This document shows positions 1-8,386 of a stretch of DNA of 64,000 nt, piece after piece. The stretch is from Acidimicrobiaceae bacterium (GTDB lineage: Bacteria; Actinomycetota; Acidimicrobiia; Acidimicrobiales; RAAP-2): contig DAHUZK010000064.1 of NCBI GenBank assembly GCA_027306605.1, forward strand, positions 30,699 through 94,698, in the 5' to 3' direction. Both the position numbers and the translations under genes were made by a program. Under the pieces are notes generated by a model, which worked only from the letters and a program-made list of their open reading frames with translations, did not search any database and was not told where the DNA came from. Every line of letters starts with the position of its first letter. Position 1 is the stretch's first letter.

Positions 1-924
1 CGGTTCGCCCCGCACCGCGCCCAGTCGCACGCGGTCGGGGCCCTCCTGGCTGATGTGGATCGTGTCGAAGCGGGCCACGGCGTCGGGGCTGAGGTAGCGC
101 GGTTCGCCGATCTCGTAGAGGAGCTGTGCCGTGACCGTTCCGACCGACACCACTCCACCGGTGCCCGCGTGCTTGGTCACGACGCAGGACCCGTCGGCGT
201 ACAGCTCGGCCAGCGGGAAGCCGATCCGCTCGGGCCCCGGCACCTCCTCGAAGAAGGCGTAATTGCCACCGCAGCACTGGGCGCCGCACTCGATCACGTG
301 ACCCGCCACCACGGCACCCGCGATGGCGTCGTGGTCGTCGTCGGCCCAGCCGAAGGCGTGGAGGGCCGGTCCCACGACCAGGGCGGCGTCGGTCACGCGC
401 CCGGTGACCACGACCTGTGCCCCGGCGCCCAACGCGTCGGCGATGGGGCGCGCCCGGAGATACGCGTTGGCCGTCACGACGGCGGCATCGGGCGGCAGCT
501 CCTCCCCGGTGTCGAGGTTCACGAAGTGCTCCCCCGTCCGGCGGAGCTCGGGCAGCCGGGCGGTGATGTCGTCACCCGACACCGACGCCACCCGCACCGA
601 GACGCCCTGACGCCGACCGAGAGCGCGCACCGCGTCGGCCAGGAGCTCGGGGTCGAGGCCGCCCGCATTGGCCACCACGGTGATCCCGCGTTCCACGCAC
701 GTCGGGAGCACGTCCTCGAGCTCGCGGAGGAAGGTGCGCGCGTAGCCGCCACTGCGCTGCCGCGTCTTGTGGAGGATGTACATCGTCAGCTCGGCCAGCC
801 AATCGCCGGTCAGCACGTCGATGGGACCGCCCTCGACCATCTCCCTGGCGGCACCGGCACGGTCCCCGAAGAAGCCGCTGCAATTGGCGATGCGCAGCAC
901 GCCGGCCGGGCCGGGCTGGGTCAC
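1..924 (-). CDS. AtuA-family protein (DUF1446), 3' end beyond window
   Basis: N-terminal 308 residues of an acyclic-terpene-utilisation AtuA (DUF1446) family protein; the reading frame is still open at the window edge. The start is taken as GTG at 924 because it overlaps the TGA of the upstream carboxylase gene in a GTGA junction; an internal GTG at 900 gives the more family-like beginning VLRIANCSGFFGDR. Family motifs seen are the Gly/Asn-rich N-terminus, LTGDWLAELTMYIL near residue 38, and VVTGRVTDAALVVGPAL. AtuA-type proteins sit in citronellol/geraniol catabolic operons and in many acyl-CoA carboxylase operons; their reaction is not established. It is the last gene of the carboxylase operon seen here. 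Confidence 0.85.
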   Translation of the reverse strand, partial: MTQPGPAGVLRIANCSGFFGDRAGAAREMVEGGPIDVLTGDWLAELTMYILHKTRQRSGGYARTFLRELEDVLPTCVERGITVVANAGGLDPELLADAVRALGRRQGVSVRVASVSGDDITARLPELRRTGEHFVNLDTGEELPPDAAVVTANAYLRARPIADALGAGAQVVVTGRVTDAALVVGPALHAFGWADDDHDAIAGAVVAGHVIECGAQCCGGNYAFFEEVPGPERIGFPLAELYADGSCVVTKHAGTGGVVSVGTVTAQLLYEIGEPRYLSPDAVARFDTIHISQEGPDRVRLGAVRGEP

Positions 925-2924
925 GCCGGCTCCACCGAGACCAAGAGGTCCTGCACGTCGACCTGCTGGCCCGGCGCGCAGGCGACCTGGACGACGGTGC
1001 CGGCACCGTTGGCCCGCAGCGTGTGCTCCATCTTCATCGCCTCGAGCACCACCAACTCCTGCCCCTCGGCGACGGTGTCACCCTCCGCCACGAGGACCTT
1101 GGTGACCGCGCCGGGCAACGGCGCCCGGCACTCCCCTGCCACGCCGTCGCTCACGTCGGGGTCGTCGTCGTCCCTGTGGCCGAAGGACGACTGCCCCTCG
1201 GGACCGTTGACGGCCGCGCCGTGGTCGCGCAGCCGGACCCGGTACCGGCGCCGCAGCCCGTCGGCGGCGGTCAGGTCGACCACGTGATCGGCGGCGCCCC
1301 CGGTTCCCTCAGTGCCCACCCGGGCCCAGCCGCCGTCACGCCAGTCCCCGCCCACCCGGACCTGCACCGGGGTGGCGCCGCCGCGGCCCGAGCCCGGCCC
1401 GGTGCGCACCTCGAGCACGCCGGCGGCGTCGGTCAGCTGATCGACGTGGAGCGCCGTCCCGACGTTGCGCCACCCCCCGACTCGGACCGGCACCAGGCTG
1501 GCCCTCGCCCGCACGTGCCCCAGCGCGCACGCCGCGGCGGCGGCGTGTCGCCGCCGGGCATCGTCGGGCAACCGGGCGTCGCGCAGGTCGGAACGCCGCT
1601 CGAGATAGTGGATGTCGGCCTCGCCGCGGCCGAACGCCCCGTCGACGAGGACTGCCTCGAGGAGGTCCCGGTTCGTCTCCAGGCCGTCGAGCTCGAGCGA
1701 CCGGACCGCCCGGGCGGCGCGGGCGACGGCGGTCTCACGGTCGTCGCCGTGCGCCATCACCTTGGCCACCAAGGAGTCGTAGGCTGGGCTGACCACGGTG
1801 CCCGATTCGACGGCGCGGTCGGTGCGCAGCCCGGGCCCGTCGGGCCAGCGGGCATGGGTCACCGTGCCCGGCGTCGGCCGGTAGCCCTCGCGGGGCCGCT
1901 CGGCGCACAGCCGCACCTCGACGGCGTGCCCGCGGGCCCTGACGTCGGACTGCGCCAGCGGCAGCGGGCGGCCGGCCGCCACGGCGAGCTGGAGCCCCAC
2001 GAGGTCGAGGCCCGTCACGAGCTCGGTGACGCCGTGCTCGACCTGCAGGCGCGTGTTCATCTCGAGGAAGAAGAAGCCGCTCTCGTCGACGAGGTACTCG
2101 ACCGTACCGACGCCGACGTAGTCGACGGCCCTGGCCGCCTCCAGCGCGGCCTCCCACATGGCGCGGCGGGTCGCCGCGGCCACCAGGACGGCCGGTGCCT
2201 CCTCGACGACCTTCTGGTGCCGCCGCTGCACCGAGCACTCGCGGTCGAGCAGGTGCACGACCGTGCCGCTCGTGTCCCCCACCACCTGGACCTCGACGTG
2301 GCGGGGTGCCTCGAGGTAGCGCTCGAGGAAGACCTCGCCCGAGCCGAAGGCGGACGCGGCCTCGCGCTGAGCGGCCGCCACCGCGTCGGCCAGCTCGCCG
2401 GCCGCCCGCACGAGGCGCATGCCGCGCCCGCCCCCGCCGGCGGACGCCTTGACCAGGAGCGGATACCCCACCTCGGCGCCGGCCGCGTCCAGCGCCGGGC
2501 CGTCGGGGGCGCCCTCGACCACCACGCTCGGCAGCACGGGCACGCCGGCCGCCGCCACGACCTCCTTGGCCCGCGCCTTGTGGCCCATCACCCGCATCGC
2601 CTCGGGCGGCGGCCCCACCCAGACGACGCCCGCCGGAGCACAGGCCTCGGGCAGGGCGGGATCCTCCGAGAGGAAGCCGTAGCCCGGGTGCAGCGCGTCG
2701 GCGCCCGCCGCCCCGGCCGCCCGCACCAGCGCATCGGGATCGAGGTAGGTCTCGGCCAGGGAGGCACCGGGCAGCAGGACCGCCGCGTCCGCCTCGCCCA
2801 CGTGCGGGCTGGCCGCGTCGTCGGCGGCGTAGACGGCGACCGCCTCGCAGCCGGCGGCATGGGCGCCGGCGATCACCCGTCGTGCGATCTCCCCCCGGTT
2901 GGCCACCAGCAGTCGACGGATCAT
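921..2924 (-). CDS. Acyl-CoA carboxylase alpha subunit (biotin carboxylase + BCCP)
   Basis: A 667-residue biotin-dependent acyl-CoA carboxylase alpha subunit of the methylcrotonyl/geranyl/propionyl-CoA carboxylase type. The N-terminal biotin carboxylase begins with LLVANRGEIARRV and has an ATP-grasp core with the glycine-rich loop KASAGGGGRGMR and EMNTRLQVEHGVTE. The C-terminal biotin carrier has the attachment site EAMKMEH, with the lysine near residue 631. It carboxylates biotin with ATP and bicarbonate and passes the carboxyl group to the beta subunit encoded just upstream. ATG at 2924 overlaps the beta-subunit stop as TGATG, which fixes the start. Substrate (methylcrotonyl-, geranyl- or another acyl-CoA) cannot be read from this subunit. 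Confidence 0.95.
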   Translation of the reverse strand: MIRRLLVANRGEIARRVIAGAHAAGCEAVAVYAADDAASPHVGEADAAVLLPGASLAETYLDPDALVRAAGAAGADALHPGYGFLSEDPALPEACAPAGVVWVGPPPEAMRVMGHKARAKEVVAAAGVPVLPSVVVEGAPDGPALDAAGAEVGYPLLVKASAGGGGRGMRLVRAAGELADAVAAAQREAASAFGSGEVFLERYLEAPRHVEVQVVGDTSGTVVHLLDRECSVQRRHQKVVEEAPAVLVAAATRRAMWEAALEAARAVDYVGVGTVEYLVDESGFFFLEMNTRLQVEHGVTELVTGLDLVGLQLAVAAGRPLPLAQSDVRARGHAVEVRLCAERPREGYRPTPGTVTHARWPDGPGLRTDRAVESGTVVSPAYDSLVAKVMAHGDDRETAVARAARAVRSLELDGLETNRDLLEAVLVDGAFGRGEADIHYLERRSDLRDARLPDDARRRHAAAAACALGHVRARASLVPVRVGGWRNVGTALHVDQLTDAAGVLEVRTGPGSGRGGATPVQVRVGGDWRDGGWARVGTEGTGGAADHVVDLTAADGLRRRYRVRLRDHGAAVNGPEGQSSFGHRDDDDPDVSDGVAGECRAPLPGAVTKVLVAEGDTVAEGQELVVLEAMKMEHTLRANGAGTVVQVACAPGQQVDVQDLLVSVEPA

Positions 2925-4522
2925 CAGTGCCGGACCACCCCGAAGACGGCCGTGCCGCGCACGGGCGCCGAGTGCACCGCCGTGAGCGCGATGGCCAGCA
3001 CGGTGCGGGTGTGGCGCGGATCGATGATCCCGTCGTCCCACAGGCGCCCGGTGGCGTACTGGGCGGTCGACTCCTCCTCGATCTGGCGCTCGGTCGCCGC
3101 CCGCAGCTCCTCGTCGGCCTCCTCGTCGAAGGGACGGCCCGCCGCCTCGGCGGCGTTGCGCCGCACGATCGAGAGCACGCCGGCCAGCTGTTTCGGCCCC
3201 ATGACCGCGATGCGGTGGTTCGGCCAGGTGAAGATGAAGCGCGGGTCGTAGGCGCGGCCCGCCATGGCGTAGTTCCCGGCGCCGTAGCTGGCACCCACCA
3301 TCAGCGTCAGGTGCGGCACCGTCGAGTTCGAGACGGCGTTGATCAGCTTGGCCCCGTCCTTGATGATCCCGCCCTGCTCGTAGCGCGTGCCGACCATGAA
3401 GCCCGTGATGTTCTGCACGAAGAGGATCGGCGTGTCGCTCCGGTTGCACAGCGCGATGAACTGCGCGCCCTTCTGCGCCTCGGGCGAGAAGAGGATCCCG
3501 TTGTTGGCCACCACGCCCACCGGGTAGCCGCCGAGGTGCGCCCAGCCGCACACCAGCTGCGGGCCGTAGTCCTCCTTGAACTCCTCGAAGCGCGAGCCGT
3601 CGAGGACACGGGCGAGGATCTCGCGCGTGTCGAAGGGCACGCGCACGTCGACCGAGGCGATGCCCAGCAGCTCCTCGGCGGGATAGAGCGGCTCCTCGAC
3701 GGCTTGCCGGGGTCCGGGTCCGAGCCGGCGCCAGTGCAGGTGCGCCACGATCCCCCGCGCCATCCGCAGCGCGTCCCGCTCGTCACGGGCCAAGTAGTCG
3801 CACAGACCCGAGGTGCGGGCGTGCATCGCCGCGCCGCCGAGCTCCTCTTCGTCCGCCTCTTCGCCGATGGCCATCTTGACCAGCGGCGGGCCGCCCAGGA
3901 ACACCCGGGCCCGGTGCTCGACCATGACCGTGTAGTCGCTCATGCCCGGCAGGTACGCCCCGCCGGCCGTCGAGGAGCCGAACACGACACAGACGGTCGG
4001 GATCCCCTGCGCCGAGAGCTGGGTCAGGCGACGGAACTGCTCGCCTCCGGGCACGAACACGTCGGCCTGGCGCGGCAGGTCGGCCCCTCCGGACTCCACG
4101 AGGATCAGCAGCGGCAGGCGGTTCTCCTCGGCGACGTCCATGGCGCGCAGGAGCTTGCGGATCGTGGTCGGGCTCGTCGTCCCGCCGCGCACCGTGGGGT
4201 CGTTGGCGACGACGAGGCACTGCGTGCGCGAGACCTCGGCCAGCGCCACCACCACGCCGCCGCCGACGGGGTCACCGGTGTGCAGGCCGGCCAGGGGGCT
4301 CAGCTCGAGGACCGGCGTCCCGGGATCGACGAGTGCCTCGAGGCGCTCGCGCACCATCATCTTGTCGCGGGCGCGGTGACGTTCCACGTACTGCGGTCCG
4401 CCTCCGGCCAGCACCTCGTCGTGGCGGGCCGCCACCTCCTCGGCCAGGGCGCGCATGGCCTCGGCGTTGCGTCCGAACTCCTCACCGGAGGTGACGAGCC
4501 GGCTGTGCAGGACCGTGCTCAC
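2924..4522 (-). CDS. Acyl-CoA carboxylase beta subunit (carboxyltransferase)
   Basis: A 532-residue carboxyltransferase of the MccB/LiuB/AtuC group, transferring carboxyl from biotin to an enoyl-CoA. Recognisable segments are VESGGADLPRQ, GSSTAGGAYLPGMSDY and GGPPLVKMAIGEEADEEELGG, typical of methylcrotonyl- and geranyl-CoA carboxylases. The region after VFVPGGEQF is about four residues shorter than I recall for methylcrotonyl-CoA carboxylases, which may alter the acyl pocket (inference). GTG at 4522 overlaps the stop of the upstream hydratase gene as GTGA, so it is preferred over the ATG 36 nt further upstream. It forms an operon with the alpha subunit and AtuA-like gene. Confidence 0.93.
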   Translation of the reverse strand: MSTVLHSRLVTSGEEFGRNAEAMRALAEEVAARHDEVLAGGGPQYVERHRARDKMMVRERLEALVDPGTPVLELSPLAGLHTGDPVGGGVVVALAEVSRTQCLVVANDPTVRGGTTSPTTIRKLLRAMDVAEENRLPLLILVESGGADLPRQADVFVPGGEQFRRLTQLSAQGIPTVCVVFGSSTAGGAYLPGMSDYTVMVEHRARVFLGGPPLVKMAIGEEADEEELGGAAMHARTSGLCDYLARDERDALRMARGIVAHLHWRRLGPGPRQAVEEPLYPAEELLGIASVDVRVPFDTREILARVLDGSRFEEFKEDYGPQLVCGWAHLGGYPVGVVANNGILFSPEAQKGAQFIALCNRSDTPILFVQNITGFMVGTRYEQGGIIKDGAKLINAVSNSTVPHLTLMVGASYGAGNYAMAGRAYDPRFIFTWPNHRIAVMGPKQLAGVLSIVRRNAAEAAGRPFDEEADEELRAATERQIEEESTAQYATGRLWDDGIIDPRHTRTVLAIALTAVHSAPVRGTAVFGVVRH

Positions 4523-5310
4523 GGCGGCCCGCCCGCGCCGCGCCCGCTCGTGTCCCACGACGGTGGCCGCTTCTGCAAGAAGGCCTCCATGCCCTCAGCG
4601 GCCTCGGGCCCGGCGAACAGCGCGGCCGAGGTGTCGGCGGCAGCGGCCAGCCCGTCGGCCCACGGCCGGGCCGGCAGCGTGCGCAACAGGTCCTTGGTGG
4701 CGCGCAGCGCGCCGGGTGCGGCCCGGCGTAACGCCTCGGCCCGCGCGCCGACCCAGGCGTCGAGCGCGCTCTCGTCCTCCACCGCGTCCGAGAGCAGGCC
4801 GGCCGCGGCCGCGGCCGCGGCGTCGAAGGGCTCGCCCGTCAGCGCCGCCCGGGCCAAGAAGCGGCGGTCCATCACACCGAGGGCCGGCACCAAGATCATC
4901 GCCGGCGCCACCCCGACGCGCACCTCGGTGAAGGCGAAGGTCGCCGTCACCGGCGCCACCGCCAGGTCCGCCGCCGCGATGAGACCGAGACCGCCGGCGC
5001 GGGCGTGGCCGTTGACCCGGGCGATCACCGGCACCGGGCTCTCCGCCATCTGGGTCAGGATCCCGGGCATGCGGTTGGGCGCCGCGGATCCGCGCTCGGA
5101 GAGGTCGGCGCCCGAGCAGAACACGGTGCCGCTGCCGGTCAGGACGATGCCGCGCACCTGCGAGTCACCGGTGGCGTCACGCAACGCCGCATCGAGCTGT
5201 TCGAGCAGGCGTGCCGACAGCGCGTTGCGGTTGTGCGGGGAATCGAGCGTCAGCGTCACGATGCCGCCGCTGTGCTGCACCCCGACCGACACATCCGTCA
5301 CGTCCGTCAC
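4519..5310 (-). CDS. Enoyl-CoA hydratase, AtuE/LiuC-like
   Basis: A 263-residue crotonase-fold protein and first gene of the carboxylase operon. The oxyanion-hole segments CSGADLSE and GHARAGGLGLIAAAD are present. In the second, the usual first catalytic glutamate of the GGGCEL motif is glycine, while the second glutamate is kept in FTEVRVGV. This pattern is what I recall for the LiuC/AtuE branch (methylglutaconyl- or isohexenylglutaconyl-CoA hydratases), which fits the neighbouring carboxylase: carboxylation product in, hydroxy-dicarboxyl-CoA out. GTG at 5310 is chosen because a TACACT -10 element lies 7 nt upstream, implying a leaderless transcript; an upstream ATG would run through the divergent gene. 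Confidence 0.88.
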   Translation of the reverse strand: MTDVTDVSVGVQHSGGIVTLTLDSPHNRNALSARLLEQLDAALRDATGDSQVRGIVLTGSGTVFCSGADLSERGSAAPNRMPGILTQMAESPVPVIARVNGHARAGGLGLIAAADLAVAPVTATFAFTEVRVGVAPAMILVPALGVMDRRFLARAALTGEPFDAAAAAAAGLLSDAVEDESALDAWVGARAEALRRAAPGALRATKDLLRTLPARPWADGLAAAADTSAALFAGPEAAEGMEAFLQKRPPSWDTSGRGAGGPP

Positions 5311-5323
5311 GGGGCGCAGTGTA
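5311..5323 (-). promoter_or_regulatory. -10 element of the carboxylase operon (leaderless)
   Basis: TACACT occupies 5318-5323 on the minus strand, 7 nt before GTG at 5310. Transcription would start at or next to the start codon. No convincing -35 was seen. Confidence 0.5.
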
Positions 5324-5359
5324 GGGGGACCTCCCCGGAGGGGACGAAAATCCCGGTGG

Positions 5360-5371
5360 TATCGTTCGCCG
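5360..5371 (+). promoter_or_regulatory. -10 element of the divergent acyl-CoA dehydrogenase (leaderless)
   Basis: TATCGT at 5360-5365 lies 6 nt before GTG at 5372. It is divergent from the carboxylase-operon promoter about 37 bp away, so one regulator could control both directions. Confidence 0.5.
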
Positions 5372-6523
5372 GTGATCGAGACGGACGAACACCGGCTGTT
5401 CCGCCGGACGCTCCGCGGCCTCTTCGAACGGGAGATCGAGCCGCACGTGGACGAGTGGGAGGCGGCCCGCACCTTCCCGGCCCACGAGCTGTTCCCCAAG
5501 CTGGCCGCGGTCGGGCTGTTCGGGCTCGAGTACGACGAGGCCTACGGCGGCATGGGCGCGGACCACACCTTCACGCTCATCGCGGGCGAGGAGATGGGCC
5601 GGATCAGCTGCGGCGGCGTGCCGATGGCCATGGCGGTGCAGATGTCGATGGCGACGCCCGCGCTCGCCCGCTACGGGTCCGAGGAGCTCAAGCAGCGGTA
5701 TCTCGCACCCGCCGTGCGCGGCGAGGTCGTGACGTCCATCGCGGTGACCGAGCCCGACGCCGGCAGCGACGTGGCCGGCATCCGCACCAGGGCGGTGCGC
5801 GACGGCGACGAGTGGGTGATCAACGGCGCCAAGCTGTTCATCACCAACGGGACCCAGGCCGACTGGCTCTGCCTGCTGGCGCGTACCTCCGAGGACCCCG
5901 GCTACCGGGGCATGTCGCTCATCGTCGTCCCGACCGACCTCCCCGGGCTGGCCGTGTCACGCAAGCTGGAGAAGCTCGGCATGTGGTCGAGCGACACGGC
6001 CGAGCTGTCGTTCACCGACGTGCGCGTCCCGGTGTCCAACACCATCGGCGAGAGCGGCCGCGGCTTCCAGCAGCAGATGGCCCAGTTCCAGGCCGAGCGG
6101 CTCATCACCTTCTACAAGCAGGTCGGGTCGATCGGGCTGGCGCTCGAGCGCACGAAGGCCTATCTGCAGCAGCGGCGAGCCTTCGGTGCCCCGCTGCTGG
6201 CCAACCAGCACCTGCAGTTCGTCCTGGCCGAGCTGGCGGCCCGCCACGACGTCTTGAAGCACTACGCGCGCACGGCGGCCGATGCCGTCCTGGGCGGCGA
6301 GGACGCCACCCGCTACGCCACCATCGGCAAGCTGCTGGGCTCGAGGCTCCAGCGCGAGGTGGCGGACTGCGCCGTCCAGTTCCACGGCGGCATGGGGTAC
6401 ATGGACGAGAGCTGGACGTCGCGCTACTTCCGTGACACGCGCCTCGACTCCATCGGCGCCGGCGCCGACGAGGTCATGCTGCGCATCCTGGCCCGCATGG
6501 ACGGGTTCACCGCCGGGTCCTGA
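5372..6523 (+). CDS. Acyl-CoA dehydrogenase, AtuD/isovaleryl-CoA dehydrogenase-like
   Basis: A 383-residue flavoprotein oxidising an acyl-CoA to the 2-enoyl-CoA. The FAD/substrate motifs VTEPDAGSDVAGI (125-137) and INGAKLFITNG (150-160) are intact. At the usual catalytic-glutamate position near the C-terminus (IYEGT in short/medium-chain enzymes) the sequence reads IGAGADEVM (361-369), giving alanine 363. A glutamate in QAERL (Glu242) matches the displaced catalytic base of isovaleryl- and long-chain acyl-CoA dehydrogenases. That fits branched substrates and an AtuD/LiuA role next to the carboxylase operon. GTG at 5372 is chosen from its TATCGT -10 element. Confidence 0.9.
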   Translation: MIETDEHRLFRRTLRGLFEREIEPHVDEWEAARTFPAHELFPKLAAVGLFGLEYDEAYGGMGADHTFTLIAGEEMGRISCGGVPMAMAVQMSMATPALARYGSEELKQRYLAPAVRGEVVTSIAVTEPDAGSDVAGIRTRAVRDGDEWVINGAKLFITNGTQADWLCLLARTSEDPGYRGMSLIVVPTDLPGLAVSRKLEKLGMWSSDTAELSFTDVRVPVSNTIGESGRGFQQQMAQFQAERLITFYKQVGSIGLALERTKAYLQQRRAFGAPLLANQHLQFVLAELAARHDVLKHYARTAADAVLGGEDATRYATIGKLLGSRLQREVADCAVQFHGGMGYMDESWTSRYFRDTRLDSIGAGADEVMLRILARMDGFTAGS

Positions 6524-6550
6524 GGCCGCCCGAGCGCCCGAGCACATCGC

Positions 6551-7390
6551 TCAGGTGTGCCGGAACACCGCCTGCCCGCCACCGCTGGCCACGAGCCTGC
6601 GGTCCTCGGACCACACCCGGCCCGTCCACGAGAGCAGACCGCCGTGGGCCACCGGTGCGTGGGCGTCGAGGAGCATCCAGGGCGAGTCGCTGCCTGGATA
6701 CTGGAACGACGCGTAGAGGTCGAGGCTCGGCGCGATGAACGGCGGGTCCCGGTGCAAGTGGGGCCGCGACCCGGCCGGCCAGCTCCCCACGTCGAGCACG
6801 ATCAGCGAGCGCGCCGCGTCGACCCACGGATCGGCGAAGGTCGCCGTCGGCCGGCAGCGGACCCAGGTGCGCCAGGTCGGCGGGAGCGGCTCGGTCGGCG
6901 GCCACCGCGCGGACCACTCGATCACGCGTTCGTCGAAGTTCTCCCAGAAGGCGTAGGGGCCGGCGCCGGAGTCGTCGTCCTCCGCCGCGGCCCACAGGTC
7001 CGTCCGCGCCGGCAGCTCCTCGGGGTCCGGCACGTCGGGTGGCGACACGTCCTCGTGCTCGAGGCCCTCGACCTGGCCCACCGACCACACCATGGCGTCG
7101 AGCACCGGCTTGCCCTGCTGGGTCATCTCGACCCGTTGCGCCGCCACGGTCCTGCCCGACCGCAACGGCGTCACGACGAGGTCCACCGGCGCGAACGCCG
7201 CGACCGAGAGGTAGTGGCAGAAGAAGCTGGCCGGGCGCAGCAGCGGGCTCTCGGCGCCGGCGGCGCGCAACGCGATGGCGGCCACGTAGCCCCCGCACGG
7301 CCCCCAGATCTCCCAATCGCCGTGCACGGTGGCCCTGTAGCGTCCGTCACCCTGCGGCTCGGTCGCCGTGTCGAGCTCGACGTCACCCAT
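6551..7390 (-). CDS. TesB-like acyl-CoA thioesterase family protein
   Basis: A 279-residue protein resembling the double hot-dog (acyl-CoA thioesterase II / 4HBT_3) family. The first half shows WGGY-like WGPCGGYVAAIALRA and a hydrophobic strand pattern SFFCHYLSVAAFAPVDLVV; the second half contains PPFIAPSLDLYASF and GGLLSWTGRVWSED typical of the C-terminal hot dog. It probably hydrolyses acyl-CoA thioesters; substrate unknown. It overlaps the end of the upstream GNAT gene by 8 nt and its stop faces the stop of the acyl-CoA dehydrogenase with 27 bp between. Confidence 0.78.
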   Translation of the reverse strand: MGDVELDTATEPQGDGRYRATVHGDWEIWGPCGGYVAAIALRAAGAESPLLRPASFFCHYLSVAAFAPVDLVVTPLRSGRTVAAQRVEMTQQGKPVLDAMVWSVGQVEGLEHEDVSPPDVPDPEELPARTDLWAAAEDDDSGAGPYAFWENFDERVIEWSARWPPTEPLPPTWRTWVRCRPTATFADPWVDAARSLIVLDVGSWPAGSRPHLHRDPPFIAPSLDLYASFQYPGSDSPWMLLDAHAPVAHGGLLSWTGRVWSEDRRLVASGGGQAVFRHT

Positions 7391-7973
7391 GTGCGCGCTC
7401 CCACCGCTCCCTCGTCAGCTCGGTCACCGTCACCTCCTCACCGTGCGGGCCGACGGTACGCAAAAGCGGCGAGAACCCGAGCCGTTCCATCACCCGGCCC
7501 GACGGTGCGTTCTCGGGCTCGTAGATGCTGACGATCCGGGTGAGGCCGCCCTGGTCGAAGCCGAAGTCCACGGCGGCGGTGCCGGCCTCCGTCGCCAGAC
7601 CTCTTCCCCGATGCGCGCCGGCCAGGCGCCACCCGACCTCAACCGCCGGCAAGATCTGGGGCAAGAAGTGCGGGACGGCCAGCCCGGCCCACCCGATCAT
7701 GGTGCCGGTCGCCCTCTCGACCAGCGCCTCGATCCCGAACCCGTCGCTCTCGTAGCGGGCGGTGACCTGTTCGAGGAACCGTGCCGTCTCGTCCCGGCTC
7801 ATGGCGCCGCGCAGCGGATACCACCAGAAGGACTCCTCGGCGTGGAGCTCGGCCAGCTCGTCGAGATCGCCGGGCCCGAAGGGGCGCAGGACGAGCCGCG
7901 CCGTGGTGAGGGTCGGGACACCGGGTCCCCGCACACCGCCGGGAACTCCCCCGGTCGTCCCGAGATGCGCCAC
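7383..7973 (-). CDS. GNAT family N-acetyltransferase (RimJ/RimL type)
   Basis: A 196-residue acetyltransferase. It opens with TLTTARLVLRPFGPGDLDEL, the standard start of RimJ/RimL-like GNAT proteins, and has the acetyl-CoA loop as VEVGWRLAGAHRGRGLATEA (about 115-133) followed by NAPSGRVMERLGF. The substrate could be a protein N-terminus or a small amine. GTG at 7973 lies 6 nt after the stop of the upstream small gene, so the three minus-strand genes 8249 to 6551 likely form one transcript. A later start around residue 19 is possible. Confidence 0.85.
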   Translation of the reverse strand: MAHLGTTGGVPGGVRGPGVPTLTTARLVLRPFGPGDLDELAELHAEESFWWYPLRGAMSRDETARFLEQVTARYESDGFGIEALVERATGTMIGWAGLAVPHFLPQILPAVEVGWRLAGAHRGRGLATEAGTAAVDFGFDQGGLTRIVSIYEPENAPSGRVMERLGFSPLLRTVGPHGEEVTVTELTRERWERAHG

Positions 7974-7979
7974 GGCCGC

Positions 7980-8249
7980 TCAGCCCAACGGCAGCCCGGG
8001 AGCGTCCGCCAGCGACGGGTCCCGGCCCGGGCGGGCGGAGGCGGCGTACAGCTGCTCGGGGCGGAAGGAGCGCACGGCGCGATCGCCGGCCCGCCCTCCG
8101 ACGACTTCGACCCACGCCTCACCGGTCTCGCCGTTGGTGACGTGCGCCACGAATTCCCAGGACGCCCCGCGCAGGCGCGTCCCCTCGACCTGCACCGGGT
8201 CGCCGGGGCGCAGGCCGGCCCACCGGGTGCTGCGCCGGAGGTCAGGCAT
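7980..8249 (-). CDS. Conserved small protein of unknown function
   Basis: An 89-residue protein that begins MPDLRRSTRWAGLRPGDPV and contains VEGTRLRGASWEFVAHV and EVVGGRAGDRAVRSFRPEQ. I recognise it as a small actinobacterial family without assigned function; the all-beta look suggests a small barrel but this is only an impression. ATG at 8247-8249 is preceded by GAGG at suitable spacing. First gene of a three-gene minus-strand group with the GNAT and thioesterase genes. Confidence 0.65.
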   Translation of the reverse strand: MPDLRRSTRWAGLRPGDPVQVEGTRLRGASWEFVAHVTNGETGEAWVEVVGGRAGDRAVRSFRPEQLYAASARPGRDPSLADAPGLPLG

Positions 8250-8374
8250 CCCGGTGCCCTCGGTCGGGTCTCGGCGACGGGCGCGGGGGCATCGCGACCT
8301 TTCTACAGGCTCGGGACGCCCGTGCCCGACAGGCCCGGGACGGAGCATCGCCCTGGGCACGAGCACCCCCGTCG

Positions 8375-8386
8375 TATCCTCTGCGC
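8375..8386 (+). promoter_or_regulatory. -10 element of the RecB-like gene (leaderless)
   Basis: TATCCT at 8375-8380 is 6 nt before ATG at 8387. Confidence 0.5.

Noticed and set aside
55..6523. Very long open frames on the plus strand opposite the carboxylase operon (for example 1023-3251 and 2882-5371).
   Set aside because: They are antisense shadows caused by high GC content at third codon positions; their translations are Arg/Ala/His-rich, lack domains and run across real promoters.
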